64,000 nucleotides of DNA from Mortierella sp. BCC40632. Taxonomy: Eukaryota > Mortierellomycota > Mortierellomycetes > Mortierellales > Mortierellaceae. The translations under genes were made by a program, and so were the position numbers. Each line of letters begins with the position of its first letter. Within the stretch, counting starts at the first letter, position 1. This document shows, one piece after another, positions 55,194 to 64,000 of this stretch. Location: NCBI GenBank assembly GCA_011634665.1, contig WAEK01000002.1, forward strand, positions 2,072,001 through 2,136,000, in the 5' to 3' direction. The notes below the pieces were generated by a model. The model saw only the letters and a list, made by a program, of their open reading frames with translations. It was not told the origin of the DNA and searched no databases.

Positions 55194-55985
55194 TTAGGCG
55201 GTCAGCATGCTAATAAGTGCCAGCGTGCCGATGGATGCACTGGCAAGAGTGGTCATGGCAAAACTAGAAAGGCTATCAGCGGCGCTTGGTGAGTTCGTGG
55301 GGTTGGTGTTTCCTCCACTAGTTGTGGGTTTGCCGTTGTCATTGACACACTTGGTCGAGTCGAATCCTGCCGCATTGGTCTTGAGAACAACATCGGCACA
55401 CTGGTACAAGGGGCTGTCTCCTCCGTCGTAGACAATCTGGAGAGTTGCATTGACACCGTCGGCGACGCCCGAAACCTTGGACAGATCTCCGATCTTAAGA
55501 CAAGCGTTGCCTGGATGGTTGTTAGTGATGGTGGCAGGAGAAGAAACTGGTGAGGCGGCCGCGGCGGAAAAGTCTGCTGCTGCTGGGTTATTGTTGACTA
55601 CGAGCTGAATGGTTGCCTTATAATTGACGTGACCCGAATCGATGCTCATGAAACCATTCTCTAAAAACGGGTATGGATAGCAATGGAACGTCAGTGTGCT
55701 TCTATGAAACAGGTCTTTGTTTACAAAAGTACACAAACGGACACTGATGTCCCAGCACAGTGTCTTCATTGCTTTAACTGACTGTACTCAGGAATGCAAC
55801 GACTTACGAATTGGGAATTGTGAGCGAGTTGCAGACACGGTATCAAAACCACCACAAGGGCCGGTTGGCTCCTTGTCGTCGTCAAAGCCGCGCGAGGCAG
55901 GGTAGGTGAGTACAAAGTGGGCCTGAACAGCAGTAGATGCGCACGCAAGGACAACACAGGCGGAAGCGATGGATGAGAACTTCAT
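55194..55985 (-). CDS. Secreted BIM1/X325-like copper protein, probably GPI-anchored
   Basis: Two exons, ATG 55983-55985 to a stop at 55194-55196. A signal peptide (MKFSSIASACVVLACASTAV-QA) is followed directly by HFVLTYPASRGFDDDKEPTG, so cleavage leaves an N-terminal His, as in copper-brace LPMO-like proteins. PCGGFDTVSATRSQFPI splices (GTAAGT / TTTTAG) to QNGFMSIDSGHVNYKATIQL, where the His of SGH is the expected second ligand. Cys pairs (PCGG, NACLKIG, LYQCADV, TKCVNDNG) fit a disulfide-bonded beta-sandwich. The C-terminus is Ser/Thr/Asn-rich and ends in a hydrophobic tail (ASIGTLALISMLTA), a GPI-attachment type signal. The family (PF20238; Cryptococcus Bim1) aids copper acquisition at the cell surface and lacks polysaccharide oxidase activity in members tested. 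Confidence 0.86.
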
Positions 55986-56086
55986 ATTGGAGAGATATGT
56001 GTATTATTATCGGTTGGAGGAGATGCAGATATGTGCGAGGATGAAGGGGCGAGAGGAGGTTGGGCGAGCAGGGAGAGTGAAGAAAG

Positions 56087-56119
56087 AGGAGGAGGAGGAG
56101 GAGGAGGAGGAGGAGGAGG
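56087..56119. repeat. (GGA)n in the promoter or leader of the BIM1-like gene
   Basis: About eleven GGA units on the + strand, i.e. (TCC)n on the coding strand, about 100 bp upstream of the start codon. Confidence 0.9.
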
Positions 56120-57138
56120 GGTTGAGTGGAAAAGAAAGAGAAAGAGCGAAAGAGCGCTGGCACCCTTTTAACGTCGTCCGGTAAATCCGATTCCCAGAGA
56201 TGATGAGACTCCGCTGCTCTCTGGTTTTTTTCTCTTTTTTTGCTCTTGTCGTCCAGACACCTGTCAAACAGTCAGACACCCTTTTGGCACGCCTCAATTC
56301 CCCGCCTTTCTGAACCACACATCACATCCCCCTACCTTACCTGCACGCCCTTTCGTGCACTTGACAGCTGTCACTGAGATGTCGACTGCTTGTCAATCAC
56401 GACATCCAATCGCATCCAATAGCGTCAGAAAGCACAGTGCCTCTTCGAGGCTAGTGCGAAATGACCCTACTGGAGGAACTAAAACCCGAGTGACAAACAA
56501 ACAGAAAAAAAAAAATGTGGAAACCGTTTCGAGCGCGAGAAAAAAAAAAAGCTGCGAAGGTTTTGCATCGCAGGCGGATTGAGCGCTTGTGAACGAGTCG
56601 TACCAAACATGCATAGGCTAAAAAGACAAGCCAACAGAACACCAGTGTCATTCTGGTAACGATGATCCTAAAAAAAAAAAAAAAAAAAAAAAAAAAAGAA
56701 TAAAAGACGGACTTTTTATCTTTCTCGACAGTCTACCCTTTCTCGCATGCTATAGATGAACTCCCTTTGGCAGCCTGTATCAAGTGGGGCCTCAAATTAA
56801 ATGCCAGTTGCTACCAATTGGCGGCTAAAAGGAAGATCTTGCAGCCTAGAAAGGAGGTGAGAGGAAGAGTGGAGGATGCCCCAGACCAAAGCGACATGCA
56901 GGAAGGACAATACAAGGTTTTCTCCCGTCTAGACCTCTCCTGACAGCTGTCAACCAAACCCATTGGAAAAACTTGTGTCAGTAAAAAAGAGATCATAATT
57001 TGTCAGCGTACTTGTGTGTGTACCTTCGCGGCACAAGCCGCATACCTTGTCAGTTTTCAGCCATGGTGTGGGAAAAACACAGCAAAGAGTGAACTGAGTA
57101 GACTAACAAGTGTCGCTCTTGTAAAAATTTATTTATTT

Positions 57139-57181
57139 GGAGAGAGAGAGAGAGAGAGAGTGTGTGTGTGTGTGTGTGTGT
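57139..57181. repeat. (GA)n-(GT)n compound microsatellite
   Basis: About ten GA units run directly into about ten GT units, downstream of the GPLD1-like gene. Confidence 0.92.
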
Positions 57182-57304
57182 GAAAAGGGATAGAATAGGT
57201 ATTGGACTTGGCGAATGTCATATAAAGAGTCCAAGAGAGGTAGTCCTATTGGATTCCTGAATATGGACTCTGGCACCAGGGATCTTCCAAGAACGAAAGG
57301 CATC

Positions 57305-57380
57305 TGATGGTATTCAGAACGCTGTGCTAAAGGACAGGTGCTTGATGGTATTCAGAATGCTTTGCTTCAGGACAGGCGCT
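57305..57380. repeat. 38-bp tandem duplication over the GPLD1-like stop codon
   Basis: 57305-57342 and 57343-57380 are head-to-tail copies with 33 of 38 bases identical. The second copy holds the inferred stop codon (57367-57369) and the last codons of the gene. Confidence 0.9.
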
Positions 57381-60300
57381 TGATAGTAACTGTTCCCGCC
57401 ATCCTATTGACCCCACAATCAAGACGTCAAATCAAAAACACGAGCGTTGAGTACACAAAAAATAGGGTGAAAATACTATCCGCAATAGACAAGACATTCC
57501 AAGCAATCGAACATACGTTGCATATTGGGAAGCATGTGATGAAGTCACCACGACGGTATCTAGTCCGCTCCGGTCCAGATCGGTTATCAAAAGTTGAGAT
57601 CCAAAACGACCTCGGTAATCGGATCCGAAAAAACACTGTCTAATCCTGTCGTTATCCCCGCCGTCGTCATCATCGTCATCATCGTCCCCACCCCCGTTAT
57701 AGGAATCTGCAGCCCCTCCATCTCCTCCATCATCTCCTCCTCCGGGCCACTTTGGCCATCGAGGCCATCTAGGCCATCGCCGTCCTGGCTCTCGGTCACC
57801 ACCTGTGGATTCCTTTGTTCGATAATCAGGTTCCCACTCAACGATTCGACCAGCCTCTGATTTAGCATAGGGCTCTGCGAGCCAGAGACTCTTTCCATCC
57901 CTCGAAACCTGCATTGCTGCCGAGAGATGCGCCATCGATTGAGACCCTTGTAGTGAGTCTCGGACAATTCTTTCAGGATGACGATCCAGGGTCGAGATAG
58001 AGACGTCAGTTCCATCAGGGATCTTGGCTAAATCTAGAACTCTGACTTTACCTGCCTGCCATTGCCAGCCAACCATGGGTAGTCGGTGGAGAACTTCTTC
58101 CGACTGTGAGCCAACAATCAAAAGGTCCTCAGTCTTGGGTTTGCTTGGGTTATGAGAATGCCGTGCCCCGTCCATCCACATTTGCTTCACTGAGCCATCA
58201 TAGGGATATCTGTTGTTCGCATCTGAGTCAACGAGTAAGGTTGTGGTAGCAAGTTGTGAGCCGAGCTGTTGGAATTTGATGTCGCCGTGGATTGTGAAAA
58301 CCGGGTGCTGCTTTGGATCAAGTTTAACAACATCCTTAAATTCTGGGATGACGAATCCCTGGAGTTTCCCCCTCATCGCCTCCTTCTCTCCAACTCCAAA
58401 GGTAGGGGAACTGACGACGAGAATATTCCTTGAGCTGGTTGGACCAGATGTTCTTCCGTCATTTGTACTCAGAGGATTTAGCCATGACAGAGCACGTAGT
58501 AGCCACTTTGATATCTTTGACATCGCGGTTGTTTGAACATTTTGGTCCAAGTCTTGAGAAACTACCGCCAATGATGATCCGAACCACCCAAACGAGTCGT
58601 TTCCGTGCAACTCCCAGTCTGCCTGTGAATCAAGCTTTGGCCCTGTGTGCCCGGTCTTTGATAAAAAGACAGCGACTTTACCAGCCTGTCGCTTGAAGTA
58701 AAACTTCTGCTTATCCTCGTTATCTTCGTCTTCATTAGTGCTACTGGCATTCTGGTCACCAGTTTTGGGCCCTTTACGCCTTGGTCGCTCTATCGGGATG
58801 GTTGCCATTGGCATTGCAAGAACAAGATCTTTAAATCCGGACCCTGTCAAGTCGAAACCCTGAACAAGGTAACCCAATCCAGCTAAAGTGCTTGCACCTT
58901 GGGGGATTAACCAACCGTTATCGTCAAGTTCACGATCATGACTGATGATAAGATCTGGTTCGAGGCTCAATCCAGTTTTCGCATGCCCAAAGTACACAAA
59001 CACGGTACCATCGTATCGTAGATCCTTTGCTCCTCGGCCAGGTGCTCCAACGGCAAGATCATCGATACCATCTTGGTTCAAATCAACCACTGCAAGGGAC
59101 CATCCGAAACGCGACTGAGGCTCAGTAGGATCGCCTCGAAGAATCCGGGATGCAATTGCTCTGACATCGATCCCAGGCTCTTCAGTATTACCATTGTGAT
59201 CAACTCCCTCGCTATTGAAGATTGAGCTGCTAGGAACAACAAACACTGACCCTTGAGATGGAATCAGAGGGTTGGCTGACAAATGGGGTGCACCGATAAC
59301 CACATCGATGGTGCCATCATGATCAAAGTCTCCAGTGACTACCGCGCGCCCAAATGACGAGTAGGGAATAGGTAGGTAGAGTATCCGAGCTTTGGAATCA
59401 ACCTCGTCCGAAAAAGTAACGCACGGATTCGAAGATCTCGAAGACTTGGTCACTTTGTATCGACCAGTCTCCTGTGGTGGACGTCTCCAGGAAGTCTGTT
59501 GTCGTTGCAGCTGCAGCTGCGGAGAGCTAAGAAAGGTTTGGTCTTGGTGAAGATTTTGCTCGCTTTGTTCTTGTGATACTTGCAAAGCGTCGGTAGGATC
59601 CAGCGCGTCAGGCGACATTGATTCATCCACACCATTGATTTGGAATGTCACCATTCCTGTGTTAGCGTCAATGGATGTATGGATGTCCATGCCAGCATTC
59701 TGTAGTCTCAGTCTTGACGAGGTTCCTCCAGAGGTACCAACCCCTGATCCGTGATGGTGAATCGTCTGGCTTTCTTTCAAGCTCTCTGTAGAGTTGCCTT
59801 CATGCTTCCTCATCCTTTGGTCAGACAGGGCGTAGCACAAATTAAAAGTGCTGTTGCGGTGTGTTTCTCCTGGAAGGATCACTCTTGACTCTTCCAAATA
59901 CTCTGCCAACCCACTCCAACAATCAACTGTCCATTCTGTCATATCATGTAGTCCTCCCATCGGGTAGTTCAACATTTGCTCCACTAAGAATGGCGACTTG
60001 TTAAGATTACCAGTGAGTTAGAAAAAGGTGGGTCACGTTGAGAATTGGTACTAAGCTGTCGTGTGGCGCTTACCTTGGAAGCATAAACAGGGAAAAGCTG
60101 GCTTCCTAGTCGAGCGTTGGCCTGCGCACCAGCGAATCCATTCTTCATGCAATGGGTAAGGACCATTCCTGGAACATTGTAACCCATGCGCTTATAGATC
60201 TCTGTGATATCCTTCACTGGGACCTTCCAGGAAGTCTATTGTTATTTCAGTCCGAGTTTTCATGTCAGTTAACCGTTTAGGTTGTATGGTACGCATGTTA

Positions 60301-61672
60301 CCAAGAGATCTTCCAAGGAGCTCTTACCAACAAGTGATTCATTTTGCCCATGTGGCTGTAGAACACAAAATGGGAGATGGGCAGTGCAGGCTGTTAGCCT
60401 TTGCCAAGACTGACACTTTTTTTTTTTTTTTTTTTTTTTCATTCATGGATATTTTCAAGGTACAGCTCACGAACCTAAGAACAAACTCGGCTCCAATGTC
60501 GGCGAGAGTATGTCCCTTCCCGTAGTCTCCATCGAAGCTCGTTTGTGCGAGGACACCGATAAAGCCAGCATCAAGACCCCTCAGGGCGTGCCAGGACATG
60601 TCACCGAGCTGATGAGACACAGCCCCGAAAAGGAACGCGATCAACTCCTACGGGGAATAATAGAAAGACAATAAATATAAATATATACAAGTGAGCAGGG
60701 AACTCTGTGGGACAAGGTCACTTGGACAGCCTAGTTGTCCCTTGACCAAAGGGGGAGGAAAAGCAAACAATACGACCACAATTACCTTGGTATGGTCTGT
60801 CCATGGCTTGGGATAGACCTCTAGAATATATTTGATGGCTGCCTTGGTGAAAGGAGGCCAGTGTGCCTTGTAGAAGAGCATTGTAAAATTGAGACGAGAC
60901 GGTGAGGCGAGGTTAGATCCCGATCCACCCTTTTCCTCCTCCTCCTCCTTCTCCTCCCCACATTCACACTTTCCCCAGATCTGAGCCCTTGGAGACGCGT
61001 CTCTCTGTCCTAGGGACCATCCAAGAAAGTCCTCCCTGGGCTGCAAAGATCCTCTTTCCCTCGCATTAACAAACAATGAAAAAAGGGCGTTGTCGTCAGT
61101 GCAACAGAATGGGTAGCGTAGGACAGAGGCCAAAGTGCTCGCTCAGACGAGGGGCATAGCCGAGCTAAACTAGACCGCTCACTCATTATCGGACCGATGC
61201 CCTAGAATGACATGCCAATCTAATGGTCTGAGGGTGATGAATGGGGTCTCATCCACAAAATGCATTTCAGGTCCTTACCTCTTCCGCTGCATCATTCCAA
61301 AGTTTGCCAATGCAGTTGTAGCCCCAGTCGGGAAAGAAACTGCCTGCAAAGAGCAACTCTTTCTTCTCGAGCAGTGGTGCATAGTCTCGCAATAGCGCAT
61401 TCGACGACTTTTTTGTCAGGTCAGGCTCTGCATTAGCTGAATGAGCTTGCGAATGTGCAGAGTCATGGTAGAGTGAGTCTGTTGGGTTATAGTCCGGGGT
61501 GCTAGAGAGGAGGAGCTGGCTGGCACGGAAGGCAACCTCGTTGTGGATGGTGACACCGCAGCCGCAGACAAGGAGACCTGCAGACGACGAAGAGCGGAGA
61601 TCGAGTGTGACAAGCGCAGAAAGGGCGACAAAAGTGAGGATTGGGCGCATGGTGCGTTTTATTGTCAGCATT
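57367..61672 (-). CDS. GPLD1: GPLD1-like glycosylphosphatidylinositol phospholipase D
   Basis: In animals GPLD1 cleaves GPI anchors and releases surface proteins. The start is ATG 61670-61672 (MLTIKRTMRPIL) or 61649-61651; both give a signal peptide (ILTFVALSALVTL). The zinc-dependent phospholipase C domain follows: CGCGVTIHNEVAFRA, LLFAGSFFPDWGYNCIGKLW, AHWPPFTKAAIKYILEVYPK, LIAFLFGAVSHQLGDMSWHA, YGKGHTLADIGAEFVL and VYASKSPFLVEQMLNYPMGG-LHDM, aligning with human GPLD1 and keeping the metal-binding His/Asp set. The large last-but-one exon (57517-59984) holds FG-GAP/integrin-type propeller repeats (GDFDHDGTIDVVIGAPH, VDLNQDGIDDLAVGAPG, FDLTGSGFKDLVLAMP). A PRW-PRW-PKW and poly-Asp insert interrupts the last blade. 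Splicing at GTATGT to a 37-bp exon gives ATMAGTVTIKRLS and the stop at 57367-57369. Confidence 0.88.
60418..60439. repeat. Poly(T) tract in a GPLD1-like intron
   Basis: About 21 T on the + strand, poly(A) on the coding strand, near the donor of the exon reading HTLADIGAEFVLRF. Confidence 0.85.
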
Positions 61673-63931
<2,259 letters not shown>

Positions 63932-63983
63932 ATGGCGTCGGAGGAACCATTGTACTTCCGGGAGGGCTATTCCCGGGGTCTTG
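63932..63983 (+). CDS. Possible first exon of a gene running off the right edge
   Basis: ATG 63932 (context TTAATGGCG) opens MASEEPLYFREGYSRGL and reaches a good donor (G/GTGAGAG) after 17 codons plus one base, followed by a T-rich intron start at the window end. The mix of residues and the donor look gene-like. It is too short to name, and a chance frame cannot be excluded. Confidence 0.4.
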
Positions 63984-64000
63984 GTGAGAGTATTTTTTTT

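Larger units (their letters stand above)
55986..57366. other. Gene-free stretch upstream of the BIM1-like gene
   Basis: About 1.4 kb with (GGA)n at about 56087-56119 close to the BIM1-like start, an A-run at about 56670-56697, (GA)n then (GT)n at about 57139-57181, and the 38-bp tandem duplication at its right end. No coding region recognised. Confidence 0.6.

Overview
This window is nuclear DNA of a filamentous fungus. Evidence: multi-exon genes with short GT-AG introns, fungal and eukaryote-only protein families (THOC5, dymeclin, Sec16, metaxin, NDUFAF6, a PHO8-type vacuolar alkaline phosphatase, a full-size YOL075C-like ABCG transporter, a BIM1/X325 copper protein), one nuclear-type tRNA with A and B boxes, and many long poly(A)/poly(T) tracts and dinucleotide repeats. 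The mix of animal-like genes lost from yeast (dymeclin, ZNF511, GPLD1-like, NDUFAF6) with fungal ones suggests an early-diverging lineage (Mucoromycota, possibly Mortierellomycotina). That placement is inference from style, not a search. No bacterial, phage or CRISPR features were seen.

Left part (1-23.9 kb): a possible last exon from the left edge; THOC5 (minus); a divergent promoter; dymeclin with an unusually long N-terminal extension; a full-length ABCG transporter; a secreted GPI-anchored-looking subtilase (minus); then about 3.2 kb of microsatellite-rich leader before a Glycolipid_bind (PF06475) protein interrupted by a long Ser-rich insert.

Middle (25-42.5 kb): SEC16, with two repeat arrays and a zinc-ribbon motif, then a tight block rich in mitochondrial genes: ribosomal protein mL53 (minus) divergent from metaxin/SAM37, NDUFAF6 (minus, with a His-rich insert) divergent from ZNF511, and a multi-Myb protein with a mitochondrial-like presequence. 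Geranylgeranyl diphosphate synthase (minus) closes the block.

Right part (42.5-64 kb): a degenerate retroelement-like fragment next to a tRNA-Val(CAC) gene; PHO8 alkaline phosphatase convergent with a CDK5/Pho85-type kinase; the copper protein CutC convergent with a secreted BIM1/X325-like copper protein; and a GPLD1-like GPI-phospholipase D (minus). A gene appears to start at the right edge.

The most interesting signals are the CutC/BIM1 copper pair with a perfect 13-bp inverted repeat ending 9 nt before the cutC start codon, the mitochondrial Myb candidate, the zinc ribbon and repeats in Sec16, and a 38-bp tandem duplication over the GPLD1-like stop codon. Exon limits were read by eye from splice consensus and protein similarity; interior introns are not listed individually.
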